Position numbers and translations under genes: made by a program. Of a stretch of 64,000 nucleotides of DNA, positions 9,453-18,668 are shown piece by piece (within the stretch, counting starts at the first letter, position 1; every line of letters begins with the position of its first letter). The notes under the pieces are model-generated. The model was not told the DNA's origin, did no database searches, and was given only the letters and a program-made list of their open reading frames with translations. This stretch comes from Stenotrophomonas maltophilia (GTDB lineage Bacteria > Pseudomonadota > Gammaproteobacteria > Xanthomonadales > Xanthomonadaceae), in contig NZ_LT906480.1 in the NCBI RefSeq assembly GCF_900186865.1, forward strand, positions 186,001 to 250,000, written 5' to 3'.

Positions 9453-11104
9453 AGGCCGTGCTGCGGGCCAGCCGCATTGGCCGGGTGATCCTGCGTTACC
9501 GCCTCGACGACCTGCTGCAGGGCACGCCGGCCGAGCGCTGGCTGCGCCTGGCCAAGCCGTTCGTGCCGCGCGCCTCGGCCAGCATCGCCTCGCAGTCGCG
9601 CGGTGCGCGCCTGCGCCTGGCACTGCAGGACCTCGGCCCGATCTTCGTCAAGTTCGGCCAGATCCTGTCCACCCGCCGCGACCTGGTGCCGCCGGACGTG
9701 GCCAACGAGCTGACCCTGCTGCAGGACCGGGTCAAGCCGTTCGATGGCGAGACCGCGCGCCGCATCGTCGAGGACGCGCTCGGCCTGCCGGTCAGCGAGG
9801 CCTTCGCCAGCTTCGACACCGAACCGCTGGCTTCGGCCTCGATCGCGCAGGTGCACGCAGCCACGCTGGCCGATGGTCGCCAGGTGGTGGTCAAGGTACT
9901 TCGACCGGGCATCGAGAAGCAGATCGACGCGGATATTGCCCTGCTCAATTCGCTGGCCGCCCTGGTCGAGCGCACCCATCCGCGCGCCGACAAGATCCGG
10001 CCGCGCGAAGTGGTGGCCGAGGTCGAGAACACCCTGGCCGCCGAGCTGGACCTGCAGCGCGAAGGCGCCAATGCCAGCGTGCTGCGCCGCTTCTGGGAAA
10101 ACAGCGACGATCTGTACGTGCCGGAAGTGATCTGGAGCCACACCGCAGAGCGCGCGCTGACCCTGGAGCGTGTGTGGGGCATCCCGTCCGATGACATCGC
10201 CGCACTGGACAAGGCCGGCATCGACCGCAAGGCGCTGGCCGCCAAGGGCGTGCGGGTGTTCTACACCCAGGTGTTCCGCGACAACTTCTTCCACGCCGAT
10301 GCGCACGCCGGCAACATCTGGGTCGACACCGATCCGGCGCGCCGCGCCAATCCGCGCTTCATCGCGCTGGATTTCGGCATCATGGGCCAGCTCTCGCAGG
10401 AAGATCAGTACTACCTGGCCGAGAACTTCATGGCCATCTTCAACCGCGATTACCGCCGCATCGCCGAACTGCACGTGCAGGCGCGCTGGATGCCCGACAA
10501 CGTGCGCATCGATGACCTCGAGGCCGCCGTGCGTTCGGTGTGCGAACCGTACTTCACCCGTCCGCTGTCGCAGATATCGCTGGCCGAAGTGCTGATGAAG
10601 CTGTTCCGCGTGGCCCAGCGTTACCAGCTGACCCTGCAGCCGCAGCTGATCCTGCTGCAGAAGACCCTGCTGAACATCGAGGGCGTCGGCCGCCAGCTCG
10701 ACCCGCAGATCGACATCTGGGCGGTGGCCAAGCCGGTGCTGGCAAAGATCCTGCGCGAACGTTACAGCCCGCGCCGGGTGGTACGCGAGATCGGCAAGCG
10801 CCTGCCGGAAATCATGACCCATGCACCGGACATGCCGCGCCTGGTGCACGCCTGGCTGACCCAGCAGGTGGAAGGCCGCCACGAACTGTCGATGCGTTCG
10901 CGCGACCTGGCCGCACTGGATGCCAGCGTGCAGCGCCTGCAGAAGCATGCGGTCGGCGCGATCACCGGCGTCGGCCTGCTGGCCATCGCTGCACTGATGT
11001 ATGTGCTGCAGCCGCCGGGCTGGTACTGGGGCGACGTGCCGGCGTGGAGCTGGCTGTCCGGTGCGGTCGGCGCAGTGGCGCTGCTGCGCGCGTGGTGGAA
11101 GTAG
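9449..11104 (+). CDS. ubiB: UbiB, ABC1/ADCK-family atypical kinase
   Basis: This is a 551-residue UbiB-type protein, an atypical kinase-like ATPase needed for ubiquinone synthesis. The family KxGQ motif is in FVKFGQ near residue 68. The Ala-rich nucleotide loop is in [11 protein letters not shown] near 128-138, and the metal-binding Asp is in ALDFGIMG near 307. Two hydrophobic helices at the C-terminus (about 508-551) anchor it in the inner membrane. It is translationally coupled to ubiJ. Confidence 0.95.
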   Translation: MKAVLRASRIGRVILRYRLDDLLQGTPAERWLRLAKPFVPRASASIASQSRGARLRLALQDLGPIFVKFGQILSTRRDLVPPDVANELTLLQDRVKPFDGETARRIVEDALGLPVSEAFASFDTEPLASASIAQVHAATLADGRQVVVKVLRPGIEKQIDADIALLNSLAALVERTHPRADKIRPREVVAEVENTLAAELDLQREGANASVLRRFWENSDDLYVPEVIWSHTAERALTLERVWGIPSDDIAALDKAGIDRKALAAKGVRVFYTQVFRDNFFHADAHAGNIWVDTDPARRANPRFIALDFGIMGQLSQEDQYYLAENFMAIFNRDYRRIAELHVQARWMPDNVRIDDLEAAVRSVCEPYFTRPLSQISLAEVLMKLFRVAQRYQLTLQPQLILLQKTLLNIEGVGRQLDPQIDIWAVAKPVLAKILRERYSPRRVVREIGKRLPEIMTHAPDMPRLVHAWLTQQVEGRHELSMRSRDLAALDASVQRLQKHAVGAITGVGLLAIAALMYVLQPPGWYWGDVPAWSWLSGAVGAVALLRAWWK

Positions 11105-11109
11105 GCCCC

Positions 11110-11688
11110 ATGCTGCAGGCACTCAAGGACGAACTGGCCCGCTTCGGCGCCGACAACGACGCACGCGAAAGTGCGCGCGGCCGACGCATGCTCAACATCA
11201 CGCCGGAGACCGGTGAATTCCTGTCGGTGCTGGTGCGCTTCGGCACTGCGCGCCGGGTGCTGGAAATCGGTACGTCCAACGGCTATTCGACGCTGTGGCT
11301 GGCCGAGGCAGCCGCCGCCATCAACGGCCACGTGACCACGCTGGAATACGCCGAGGACAAGGCGGCGATGGCGCGTGACACCTTCGCGCGCAGTGGCCTG
11401 GCCGATCGCATCACGCTGGTCCACGGCGATGCCGGGCCGTGGCTGGCAGAGGCCGCCGATGCCAGCATTGACCTGCTGTTCCTCGATTCGGACCGCGGGC
11501 AATACGCCGGCTGGTGGCCGCAGCTGCGCCGCGTGCTGCGTCCGGGTGGCCTGCTGGTGGTGGACAACGCCACCTCGCATGCGGGAGAGATGGAACCGCT
11601 GCGGACGCTGCTGGACGCTGATCCGGACTTCAGCACCAGCCTGGTGCCGGTGGGCAACGGCGAGCTGCTGGCCGTACGCAACGCCTGA
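11110..11688 (+). CDS. O-methyltransferase family protein
   Basis: This is a 192-residue class I SAM-dependent methyltransferase of the caffeoyl-CoA/catechol O-methyltransferase type. Motif I, VLEIGTSNGYSTLW, lies near residues 50-63 and is followed by an acidic residue in TTLEYAED. The motif LLFLDSDRGQYAGW contains the metal-binding Asp pattern of this group, and PGGLLVVDNATSH follows. The start lies five bases after ubiB, so it probably belongs to the same transcript. The substrate is unknown. Confidence 0.85.
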   Translation: MLQALKDELARFGADNDARESARGRRMLNITPETGEFLSVLVRFGTARRVLEIGTSNGYSTLWLAEAAAAINGHVTTLEYAEDKAAMARDTFARSGLADRITLVHGDAGPWLAEAADASIDLLFLDSDRGQYAGWWPQLRRVLRPGGLLVVDNATSHAGEMEPLRTLLDADPDFSTSLVPVGNGELLAVRNA

Positions 11689-11713
11689 CCGCCGTGCTGC
11701 CCGCGCCTGATCC

Positions 11714-11812
11714 GGTAGTGCTGGCCGCGCCTGATCTGGTAGTGCCGGCCGCTGGCCGGCAAGCCCAGCAGCCAGACGATCCGCAGGCAGCCGGCCAGCG
11801 GCCGGCTCTACC
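11714..11812. repeat. Degenerate and intact SMAG REPs
   Basis: A truncated GTAGTGCTGG copy starts near 11715. An intact copy occupies 11739-11761 and a reversed copy about 11790-11812. The last two face each other and can form one long stem. They lie inside the apparent upstream extension of the next reading frame, which is why a downstream start was chosen for that gene. Confidence 0.85.
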
Positions 11813-11843
11813 GCATTCAGTGCCCAGCCTCGATAATCCCGCC

Positions 11844-12584
11844 GTGAGCACCGAACCTGACACCCTCGCCGCGGTCGAGACTGAAACCGCGCCCCTGCAG
11901 CTGCTGCACCTGGATGAGCGCCTGGCCGTGGTCAACAAGCCTGCCGGGCTGATGGTCCACGACAGCAAGCTGGCCCGTGGCGAAGACGACTTCCTGGCCG
12001 ACCGCCTGCGCGAGCAGCTGGGCCGCCCGATCTTGCTCGTGCATCGCCTGGACCGGGCCACCAGTGGCTGCCTGCTGCTGGCCTTTGACCGCGAGACCGC
12101 CAGTGCGCTGGGCAAGGCGCTGATGGGTGGCGAGGTGCTGAAGGACTACCTGACCGTCTGCCGGGGCCGGCCGGCCGAACTCGCCTGGCAGGTCGATCAT
12201 GATCTGGACGGCGGCCCGGGCAAACCGGTGAAAAAGCCGGCGGTCACCGACTTCCAGCGCCTGGCCACCGGAGAGTTGTCGGTGCCGGTCGGTGAATTCA
12301 CCAGCTCGCGTTATGCGTTGCTGCGCTGCCAGCCACAGACCGGGCGCTTCCGGCAGATCCGCCGGCACCTCAAGCACCTGTCGCATCACATGATCGGCGA
12401 CACCAGCCACGGTGATGGCCGCCACAACCGCATCTTCCGCATGCAGGGCGTGCACCGCATGCTGCTGCACGCCGAGCGCCTGCGCTTCCCGCATCCTGAG
12501 GGTGGCAACGTGGATGTCAGTGCGCCGCTGGATCGTGAGTTCCAGAAGGCGCTGGACCTGTTCGGCTGGCAGGTGGACCTATAG
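11844..12584 (+). CDS. truC: RluA-family pseudouridine synthase, TruC-like
   Basis: This 246-residue RluA-family synthase resembles TruC, which makes pseudouridine 65 in certain tRNAs. The catalytic Asp is in VHRLDRATSG near residue 67. VNKPAGLMVHDS, GRFRQIRRHLKHLSHHMIGD and HRMLLHAERL are the family signature blocks. The start is taken as GTG 11844 because the frame upstream reads through REP DNA; GTG 11820 is also possible. Substrate specificity (tRNA 65 versus another site) is inferred from similarity to TruC rather than RluA/RluC. Confidence 0.85.
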   Translation: MSTEPDTLAAVETETAPLQLLHLDERLAVVNKPAGLMVHDSKLARGEDDFLADRLREQLGRPILLVHRLDRATSGCLLLAFDRETASALGKALMGGEVLKDYLTVCRGRPAELAWQVDHDLDGGPGKPVKKPAVTDFQRLATGELSVPVGEFTSSRYALLRCQPQTGRFRQIRRHLKHLSHHMIGDTSHGDGRHNRIFRMQGVHRMLLHAERLRFPHPEGGNVDVSAPLDREFQKALDLFGWQVDL

Positions 12585-12587
12585 ACG

Positions 12588-12659
12588 GTAGTGCCGGCCG
12601 CTGGCCGGCATCTGCCTGATCCCAACCGTACGAGGTTGCCGGCCAGCGGCCGGCACGAC
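12588..12659. repeat. Pair of facing SMAG REPs
   Basis: A forward copy lies at 12588-12610 and a reversed copy at 12637-12659, between the convergent truC and DUF2059 genes. The two can pair to form a large bidirectional hairpin. Only one base separates the second copy from the next stop codon. Confidence 0.9.
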
Positions 12660-12660
12660 C

Positions 12661-13188
12661 TCACTTCTTTTCCGGCTCGTTGACGATCGCTTCCAGGTCC
12701 TTCTGCAGGTCCGCGAACAGCGGCTGCATGCGCGCCTGGATCGCCACCATCACGTTCTGCATCAGGGCCGGGGTCTTGTCCAGCAGGCTCTGGCCGGCCG
12801 CGCTCTCGTAGAACTCGGCCATCGCCAGCACGTCTTCCTTGCTGAAAGTCTTCTTGTACAGGTCCACGTACATCGGCCGCAGCTGCTGCCAGGACAGTGC
12901 CTGGCGCAGGGTCTGGCTGGTCCGTGCCTGGATCCGCTTCAGCTGCTCCTGCTGCTGGGCATTGAGCTGGCGCTGTGCGGCCACCTGCTGGAACTGCTGC
13001 TGCTGCATCGCCTCGATCTGCGGCAGCATGGTGTCGATCATGCTCTGCGCACGTGACGCGGACAGCAGACGGTTGATGTCGCCATCGGTCGGCGGCGCGG
13101 CCAGGGCGGGGACACTGGCCACGGCCAGCGCCAGCAGCAGGGCGGCGCGGCGCAGCAGGGACGGCAGGGCGGGTGCGGAGCGGGTCAT
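12661..13188 (-). CDS. DUF2059 secreted protein
   Basis: This is a 175-residue protein with a cleavable signal peptide (basic start, then ALLLALAVASVPALA, cleavage after ALA near residue 29). The mature part is helical, Gln-rich (QQQQFQQVAAQRQLNAQQQEQLKR) and carries the DUF2059 block YKKTFSKEDVLAMAEFYESAAGQSLL. The start at 13188 has an AGGAAG ribosome site at good spacing; upstream in-frame codons lie in the arfB promoter region. It is probably periplasmic, with unknown function. Confidence 0.85.
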   Translation of the reverse strand: MTRSAPALPSLLRRAALLLALAVASVPALAAPPTDGDINRLLSASRAQSMIDTMLPQIEAMQQQQFQQVAAQRQLNAQQQEQLKRIQARTSQTLRQALSWQQLRPMYVDLYKKTFSKEDVLAMAEFYESAAGQSLLDKTPALMQNVMVAIQARMQPLFADLQKDLEAIVNEPEKK

Positions 13189-13321
13189 GCGAAGCTTCCT
13201 GCGGTACATGGGACGGCCAGCATACCCGCAGCCAAGGCGAAGGCGGCGTGTTCGGTACCTGATCGGCGGCATACGGCGCGCGATGCGCACTCCGACACGT
13301 GGCTGCCGCTACAATGCGCGG

Positions 13322-13753
13322 ATGGGCAGTGGACCGGTCACCATCAACGCGCAGCTTGAAATCCCCGACGGCGAGATCGTCGAGCGGTTCGTGCGTGCCA
13401 GCGGTGCCGGTGGCCAGAACGTCAACAAGGTCTCCACTGCGGTGGAACTGCGTTTCGACGTGGCCAACTCGCCCTCGTTGCCCGAACCGTTGCGCACGCG
13501 CCTGCTGGCGCGGCGTGACCGGCGCATGACCGGCGAAGGCGTGCTGGTCATCGACGCGCAACGTTTCCGCACCCAGGATCGCAATCGCGAGGATGCGCGC
13601 GAGCGGCTGGCGGCCTTCATCCAGGCCGGGCTGAGCGTGCCCAAACCGCGCAAGGCCACCAAGCCGACCCTCGGGTCGAAACTGCGTCGTCTGGACGCCA
13701 AACGCGGGCGCGCGCAGATCAAGCGCGGGCGCTCATCACGTGACTGGGAGTGA
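13322..13753 (+). CDS. arfB: ArfB, alternative ribosome-rescue factor
   Basis: This 143-residue peptidyl-tRNA hydrolase frees ribosomes stalled on mRNAs without a stop codon. The GGQ motif in ASGAGGQNVNKVST near residues 28-30 is the catalytic loop. The basic C-terminal tail (RAQIKRGRSSRDWE) is the segment that enters the empty mRNA channel in E. coli ArfB. The length matches the family (about 140). The ATG at 13322 is the first codon of the domain; the frame further upstream is antisense to the DUF2059 gene. Confidence 0.93.
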   Translation: MGSGPVTINAQLEIPDGEIVERFVRASGAGGQNVNKVSTAVELRFDVANSPSLPEPLRTRLLARRDRRMTGEGVLVIDAQRFRTQDRNREDARERLAAFIQAGLSVPKPRKATKPTLGSKLRRLDAKRGRAQIKRGRSSRDWE

Positions 13754-13757
13754 TTGC

Positions 13758-14360
13758 TTGAACAACCCGACTCCGCTGCTGCCGGCCGTGCCGCCGCAGA
13801 TGCCACAGGTCAAACCCAACGCCTTCCTGCGCTGGCTGGCGCGCTGCACCCTGCGCATGGGCGGCTGGAAGGTGACCGGCACCCTGCCTGACATCCCGCG
13901 CCTGGTGTTCATCATCGCGCCGCATTCGTCCAACTGGGACGGCCTGTGGGGCATGGCGGCCAAGATCGCGCTGGGCATGAAGGTGAAGGTGCTGGGCAAG
14001 GCCTCGCTGTTCTGGTGGCCGCTGGGGCCGCTGCTGCACAAGCTGGGCGTGATCCCGCTGGACCGCAGCTCGCCGCAGGGCACGGTGGGCCAGGCGGTGG
14101 ACCTGCTGCGCAACAACGAGAAGATGTGGTTCGCCATCACCCCCGAGGGCACCCGAAAGGCGGTGAAGGAGTGGAAGGCCGGCTTCCTGAAGATCGCCCG
14201 GATGGCCGACGTGCCGATCCTGGCCGCCTATTTCCATTACCCGGAAAAGACCATCGGCATCGGCCCGCTGTTCCAGCCGACCGGCGACGATGCTGCCGAC
14301 ATGGCCGCCATCCGCGAGTTCTACCGGCCGTGGATCGGCAAGACCCGCGGCACGGTCTGA
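13758..14360 (+). CDS. PlsC-like acyltransferase
   Basis: This protein of about 200 residues belongs to the lysophospholipid acyltransferase (PlsC) superfamily. The HX4D motif is HSSNWD near residue 55, and the acyl-acceptor motif is PEGTRK near residue 129. No membrane helix is obvious beyond a hydrophobic stretch near SLFWWPLGPLLHKLGVIPL. The start is uncertain. TTG 13758 has GGGAG seven bases upstream, GTG 13740 lies inside arfB and ATG 13800 is also in frame. It probably shares a transcript with arfB. The substrate is not known. Confidence 0.8.
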   Translation: MNNPTPLLPAVPPQMPQVKPNAFLRWLARCTLRMGGWKVTGTLPDIPRLVFIIAPHSSNWDGLWGMAAKIALGMKVKVLGKASLFWWPLGPLLHKLGVIPLDRSSPQGTVGQAVDLLRNNEKMWFAITPEGTRKAVKEWKAGFLKIARMADVPILAAYFHYPEKTIGIGPLFQPTGDDAADMAAIREFYRPWIGKTRGTV

Positions 14361-14471
14361 GCCGGCCGCAGGCCGTCGCATAGACGCCACGTCCGGCACA
14401 TGCCGGGCGAGCGCGACAGGAGTAGGGTGGAGGGCTGGTATTCCATACCGTCTGCCCAAGGAGCGTTTTAC

Positions 14472-16628
14472 ATGTCGCGTACCGTAGTCCTGGCCGCCGC
14501 CATCAGCCTGGCGCTGGCGGCCTGTTCCGGCAAGGAGTCCACCCCCGTGTCCGATGCCCAGAAAGCCCCGGCCCAGCAGCCGGCCGAAGCCTCCACCAAT
14601 CCGCTGCTGAGCGCCAGCACGCTGCCGTTCCAGGCGCCGCAGTTCGACAAGATCAAGGACAGCGACTACCTGCCGGCCTTCGAAGAAGGCATGCGCCAGC
14701 ACCTGGCCGACGTTCGCAAGATCGCCGACAGCAGCGAGCCGGCCACCTTCGACAACACCATCGTGGCGATGGAGCGCAGCGGCGAGACCCTGACCCGCGT
14801 GTCGCGCATCTTCTTCGGCCTGGTCCAGGCCGATACCAACGATGCGCGCCAGAAGATCCAGGAAGAAGTGGCGCCGAAGCTGGCTGCGCACCAGGACGAG
14901 ATCAACCTCGACCCGAAGCTGTTCGCGCGCGTGAAGTCGATCTATGACCAGCGCGACACGCTTGAACTGGATCCGGTGCAGAAGCGCCTGGTCGAGCACT
15001 ACTACGATGGCCTGGTGCGCGCCGGCGCACAGCTGTCCGACGCCGACAAGGCATCGCTGCGCAAGCTCAACGTGGAAGAAACCACCCTTTCCACCCAGTT
15101 CCACACCCGCCTGGTGGCCGCTACCGCCGCTGCGGCCGTTGTCGTTGACGACAAGGCCAAGCTGGCCGGCCTGGACGAGGATGCGATCAACAACGCCGCC
15201 AACGCAGCGAAGGAGCGCAAGCTGGATGGCAAGTTCCTGCTGCCGCTGCAGAACACCACCCAGCAGCCGGTGCTCGGCTCGCTGAGTGACCGCGACCAGC
15301 GTGCCGCCGTGCTGAAGGCTTCGGAAACCCGCGCCGAGCGTGGCGATGCCAACGACACCCGGCAGACCGTGCAGCGCCTGGCCCAGCTGCGTGCGCAAAA
15401 GGCCAAGCTGCTTGGCTTCGGCACCTTCGCCGACTACCAGCTGGGCGACCAGATGGCCAAGACCCCGGCTGCCGCGCTGAAGCTGCTGACCGACACCGTG
15501 CCGGCCGCTACCGCCAAGGCGCGCGCCGAAGCCGGCGAGATCCAGAAGGTGATCGACGCGCAGAAGGGCGGCTTCCAGGTCGCCGCCTCGGACTGGGATT
15601 TCTACGCCGAGCAGGTGCGCAAGGCCAAGTACGATCTGGACGAGTCGCAGATCAAGCCGTACTTCGAACTGGACAACGTGCTGCAGAACGGCGTCTTCTA
15701 CGCCGCCACCCAGCTGTACGGCATCACCTTCAAGCCGCGTACCGACATTCCGACCTACAACCCGGACATGAAGGTGTACGAAGTGTTCGACAAGGACGGC
15801 ACCTCGCTGGCCCTGTTCTACACCGACTACTTCAAGCGTGACAGCAAGTCTGGCGGCGCCTGGATGGACGTGTTCGTCGAGCAGGACGGCCTGACCGGCG
15901 CCAAGCCGGTGGTCTACAACGTCTGCAACTTCACCAAGCCGGCCGCCGGCCAGCCTGCGCTGATCAGCTTCGACGACGTCACCACCATGTTCCATGAGTT
16001 CGGCCATGCACTGCATGGCATGTTCTCGAACGTGAAGTATCCGTCGATTGCCGGCACCGCCACCTCGCGCGACTTCGTCGAGTTCCCGTCGCAGTTCAAC
16101 GAGCACTGGGCGCTGGACCCGAAGGTGTTCGCCAACTACGCCAAGCACTACAAGACCGGCGAGGCGATGCCGCAGGAGCTGGTCGACAAGATCCTCAAGG
16201 CACGCAGCTTCAACCAGGGCTATGCGACCACCGAGTACCTGTCGGCCGCACTGCTGGACCTGGCCTGGCACACGCAGAAGGCTGACGCGCCGCTGCAGGA
16301 TGTCGGCGCCTTTGAAGCGAGCGCGCTGAAGAAGTTCAAGGTCGACCTGCCGCAGGTGCCGCCGCGTTACCGCACCACCTACTTCGACCACATCTGGGGT
16401 GGCGGTTACTCGGCCGGCTATTACGCCTACTTCTGGGCGGAAGTGCTGGACCATGACGCCTACCAGTGGTTCACCGAACACGGTGGCCTGACCGCCGCCA
16501 ATGGCCAGGAATTCCGCGACAAGATCCTCTCGCGCGGCAACAGCGTGGAGCTGTCGACCCTGTACCGCGATTTCCGCGGCAAGGACCCGTCGGTGGAACC
16601 GCTGCTGAAGTTCCGCGGGCTGAAATAA
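14472..16628 (+). CDS. dcp: Peptidyl-dipeptidase Dcp (M3 family), lipoprotein form
   Basis: This 718-residue M3 zinc metallopeptidase removes C-terminal dipeptides. The zinc motif HEFGH is in MFHEFGHALHGM near residue 508, with the third ligand Glu in the following EFPSQFNEHW block. Tyr residues in FNQGYATTEYL and RYRTTYFDHIWGGGYSAGYYAY belong to the substrate pocket. The N-terminus is a lipoprotein signal (LALAACSGKE), so unlike cytoplasmic E. coli Dcp it should be membrane-anchored and periplasmic. AAGGAG precedes the ATG at 14472. A strong terminator follows. Confidence 0.95.
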   Translation: MSRTVVLAAAISLALAACSGKESTPVSDAQKAPAQQPAEASTNPLLSASTLPFQAPQFDKIKDSDYLPAFEEGMRQHLADVRKIADSSEPATFDNTIVAMERSGETLTRVSRIFFGLVQADTNDARQKIQEEVAPKLAAHQDEINLDPKLFARVKSIYDQRDTLELDPVQKRLVEHYYDGLVRAGAQLSDADKASLRKLNVEETTLSTQFHTRLVAATAAAAVVVDDKAKLAGLDEDAINNAANAAKERKLDGKFLLPLQNTTQQPVLGSLSDRDQRAAVLKASETRAERGDANDTRQTVQRLAQLRAQKAKLLGFGTFADYQLGDQMAKTPAAALKLLTDTVPAATAKARAEAGEIQKVIDAQKGGFQVAASDWDFYAEQVRKAKYDLDESQIKPYFELDNVLQNGVFYAATQLYGITFKPRTDIPTYNPDMKVYEVFDKDGTSLALFYTDYFKRDSKSGGAWMDVFVEQDGLTGAKPVVYNVCNFTKPAAGQPALISFDDVTTMFHEFGHALHGMFSNVKYPSIAGTATSRDFVEFPSQFNEHWALDPKVFANYAKHYKTGEAMPQELVDKILKARSFNQGYATTEYLSAALLDLAWHTQKADAPLQDVGAFEASALKKFKVDLPQVPPRYRTTYFDHIWGGGYSAGYYAYFWAEVLDHDAYQWFTEHGGLTAANGQEFRDKILSRGNSVELSTLYRDFRGKDPSVEPLLKFRGLK

Positions 16629-16653
16629 GCGCGACCTGGAGTACGAAAGAAAT

Positions 16654-16682
16654 AACGGCGGGGGAAACCCCGCCGTTTTTCG
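16654..16682 (+). terminator. Rho-independent terminator of dcp
   Basis: ACGGCGGGG, a GAAA-type loop and CCCCGCCGT form a GC-rich stem followed directly by TTTTT, 25 bases after the dcp stop. Confidence 0.93.
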
Positions 16683-16724
16683 TTGAATCGATGCCATCGA
16701 CAGATTCCGCAGTTTGCCGCTCAT

Positions 16725-17009
16725 CCACGCATGGCGTGGATCCATGTATCGACCAAGGTCGACACCCACCAAAAGCAGGCCATGCTGTTCCGACAGTTCG
16801 CGGAGATCTGTCGAAGGCGGGGTGGGTCCGGTTGCGGGGGTGTCCGCGGCATGGATGCCGCGGCCAAGCTTACAGGGACGTACTTGCAGCGTCCCCCGCA
16901 ACCGGACCCACCCCGCCATCCCCCAGGAAACCGGCTTTGGCTGTTGCTGTTGCTGTTGAGGTTGCCGGCCAGCGGCCGGCACTACCGGGTGCCGGGCACA
17001 GCCCGGCCA
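16725..17009. repeat. Composite repeat module B between dcp and the AroQ-like gene
   Basis: In order there is an ATCCACGC/GCGTGGAT hairpin near 16725-16743 and a diverged GTATCGACC/GGTCGACAC hairpin near 16745-16767. The long palindrome has 25-base arms at 16816-16840 and 16893-16917, perfectly complementary. It encloses the hairpins CCGCGGCAT/ATGCCGCGG and GGGACG/CGTCCC. Then come three GCTGTT hexamers near 16940-16957, a reversed SMAG REP at 16963-16985 and a GCCGGGC/GCCCGG hairpin. No gene is seen in this 380-base gap. Confidence 0.85.
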
Positions 17010-17456
17010 TCACGTCCCCACGTGTACCCGGTTGGCTTGTTCGGCCAGCCCCAGGTGATCCAGCGCGATGTCCAGCGCCAGCACATAGCTCTGCGCACCG
17101 TACCCGGCGGCGATGCCCAGGCGCTGGCCGACACCGGCCGGCAGGCACGGCTCGGCCACCGCGCCGTCGTCATGTACTTCCACGTAGGCGTTGTGCAGGT
17201 AGGGCAGCAGGCGCTGAAGACGCAGGCTGTTTGCACACGCACCCGGGTCCAGCAGCGTCACCTCGCCGCGGCTGTGGTCGGCCACGCGCAGGGCGTCCAG
17301 CAGTTCCTGTTCCGAGCCGCAGGCGCGTATCGCCACGCTGGTGCCGGCGTCGATCGCCCGGTGCACCAACGACTTCAGTACCGGTGCCGGCAGCGGCATG
17401 GCGGTACGGATCAGCGCACCGGCGGCTTCCGGGCCACGGATGATGAAGATCGACAT
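17010..17456 (-). CDS. AroQ-like protein lacking catalytic residues
   Basis: This 148-residue protein aligns by pattern with type II 3-dehydroquinate dehydratase. The start SIFIIRGPE stands where AroQ has its INGPNLN motif, EQELLDALR where AroQ has EGELIDRI, and LLDPGACANS where AroQ has INPGAYTHTS. YVEVH matches the FIEVH strand, and GYGAQSYVLALDIAL matches the C-terminal helix. The LNLLG loop with the catalytic Tyr is gone, and the PGAYTH Tyr and His are replaced, so dehydratase activity is unlikely. It overlaps nothing and lies three bases downstream of a second, shorter relative. A role is not known. Confidence 0.6.
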   Translation of the reverse strand: MSIFIIRGPEAAGALIRTAMPLPAPVLKSLVHRAIDAGTSVAIRACGSEQELLDALRVADHSRGEVTLLDPGACANSLRLQRLLPYLHNAYVEVHDDGAVAEPCLPAGVGQRLGIAAGYGAQSYVLALDIALDHLGLAEQANRVHVGT

Positions 17457-17459
17457 GGC

Positions 17460-17861
17460 TCAGCCCTCCTGCGCCAGGCGGCGGCCGACGATGGCCAGCG
17501 ACAACGGATAACCGGCCTGCTGGCTGCGCTGGTCGATGACCACCGCCGCCGGGCCATGCTGCAGTCGCAGGCGCGCCTCCAGGCCGGGCTCGCTGGGTGC
17601 CTGCAACTCGATGTACTGCGCCGGCAGCCGTTCCAGCGCCGCCTGCAGCGCACCGCCCTCGGCCTGCCATTGCGCCTCGTCGGCCACGCCGACATCCAGC
17701 AGCACCCAGTCGGCCGAACGCGCCTGCGGCTGGCACAGGCACTGGCGCACTTCGGACAGGCTGGCGCAGTCGCTGCACAGCACGCGATGGCCGTTCAGCT
17801 GCGCCGGCAGCTGCGGGCGCGGCACGGACGAAGATGCGTGGCGGATCACCAGGAGGGTCAT
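17460..17861 (-). CDS. Second, more diverged AroQ-like protein
   Basis: This 133-residue protein is encoded three bases upstream of the AroQ-like gene at 17010-17456. It shares that gene's outline: an N-terminal strand LLVIRHASS, a central DWVLLDVG strand, YIELQ where its neighbour has YVEVH, and a last helix AGYPLSLAIVGRRLA. No dehydroquinase catalytic residue is recognisable. GGAGGGT sits just upstream of the ATG at 17861. The pair look like tandem duplicates that may form a heteromeric AroQ-fold complex. The relationship is inferred from residue pattern only. Confidence 0.5.
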   Translation of the reverse strand: MTLLVIRHASSSVPRPQLPAQLNGHRVLCSDCASLSEVRQCLCQPQARSADWVLLDVGVADEAQWQAEGGALQAALERLPAQYIELQAPSEPGLEARLRLQHGPAAVVIDQRSQQAGYPLSLAIVGRRLAQEG

Positions 17862-18036
17862 ACAACACCTTGCGGAATGCGCCCTGCGGCGCGGTGGGCA
17901 CACGATGCGCGTGCTGGCCGTAAAGGTGCGATGCCCGCGGCCGGTCCCGCGCGTAAAACCTGCGTAACCTGGCGCTACCGGGAACCTCTCCCCCCATGTG
18001 TGGTCTGATGCAGCTACCACCCACCCGGAGCCTGCC

Positions 18037-18663
18037 ATGGACGCCGTTGCCCGCCCTCCCTTTTCTGATCGCGCGCTGGCCTGGCTGAAAAAGGAGGCGC
18101 TGCCGTTGCTGGTGATGCTCGGCCTGCTCGCCGCCGCCCGCGATACCCTCGCCAACCACTACGTGGTGCCCAGCGGTTCGATGCAGCCGACCCTGCAGCC
18201 CGGCGACCGGGTGGTGGTGGACATGCGCGCCTACGGCCTGCGCCTGCCATTCACCAGCAGGGAACTGATGTCCACCGGCACGCCGCAGCGCGGCGAAGTG
18301 GCGGTATTCGATTCGCCAGCCGACGGCACCCGCCTGATCAAGCGCGTTGCCGCAGTGGCCGGTGACCATGTACAGCTGCACGAAGGGCACCTGACCATCA
18401 ACGGCCAGCCGCTGCAGACTGCGGACCTGCAGGATGTGGAAGCCTTCGGTGAACGCCGTGCCAGCCTCGATCTGGACATGGGGGGCGGCCCGGACATCGC
18501 CGACCTGGTGGTGCCGGACGGCAAGGTGCTGGTGCTGGGTGACCACCGTGGCAACAGCTTCGATGGCCGCTTCTTCGGCTTCGTAGATGCCGACAAGGTC
18601 TACGGCCGTGCGGTGGCGGTGTACTACCGCCGCGGCGACGGTTTCGAGTGGCAGCGCCTGTAA
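18037..18663 (+). CDS. lepB: Signal peptidase I (LepB family), short form
   Basis: This is a 208-residue S26 signal peptidase that cleaves signal peptides from exported proteins. One membrane helix (about residues 20-33, ALPLLVMLGLLAAA) is followed by a periplasmic catalytic domain. Ser48 in VPSGSMQPTL is the nucleophile and Lys102 in TRLIKRVAAVAGD the general base. Box E is VLGDHRGNSFDGRFFGFV. It has one fewer membrane helix than E. coli LepB and lies alone, away from lepA, so it may be a second signal peptidase. The ATG at 18037 has GGAG upstream. Confidence 0.92.
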   Translation: MDAVARPPFSDRALAWLKKEALPLLVMLGLLAAARDTLANHYVVPSGSMQPTLQPGDRVVVDMRAYGLRLPFTSRELMSTGTPQRGEVAVFDSPADGTRLIKRVAAVAGDHVQLHEGHLTINGQPLQTADLQDVEAFGERRASLDLDMGGGPDIADLVVPDGKVLVLGDHRGNSFDGRFFGFVDADKVYGRAVAVYYRRGDGFEWQRL

Positions 18664-18668
18664 GCTGA

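Noticed and set aside
8738..11122. 794-codon open frame antisense to ubiJ-ubiB
   Set aside because: Composition is unlike a protein, and the plus-strand genes are certain.
13719..16982. 1087-codon open frame antisense to dcp and the acyltransferase gene
   Set aside because: Same explanation; it also crosses REP and palindrome DNA, which real genes here avoid.
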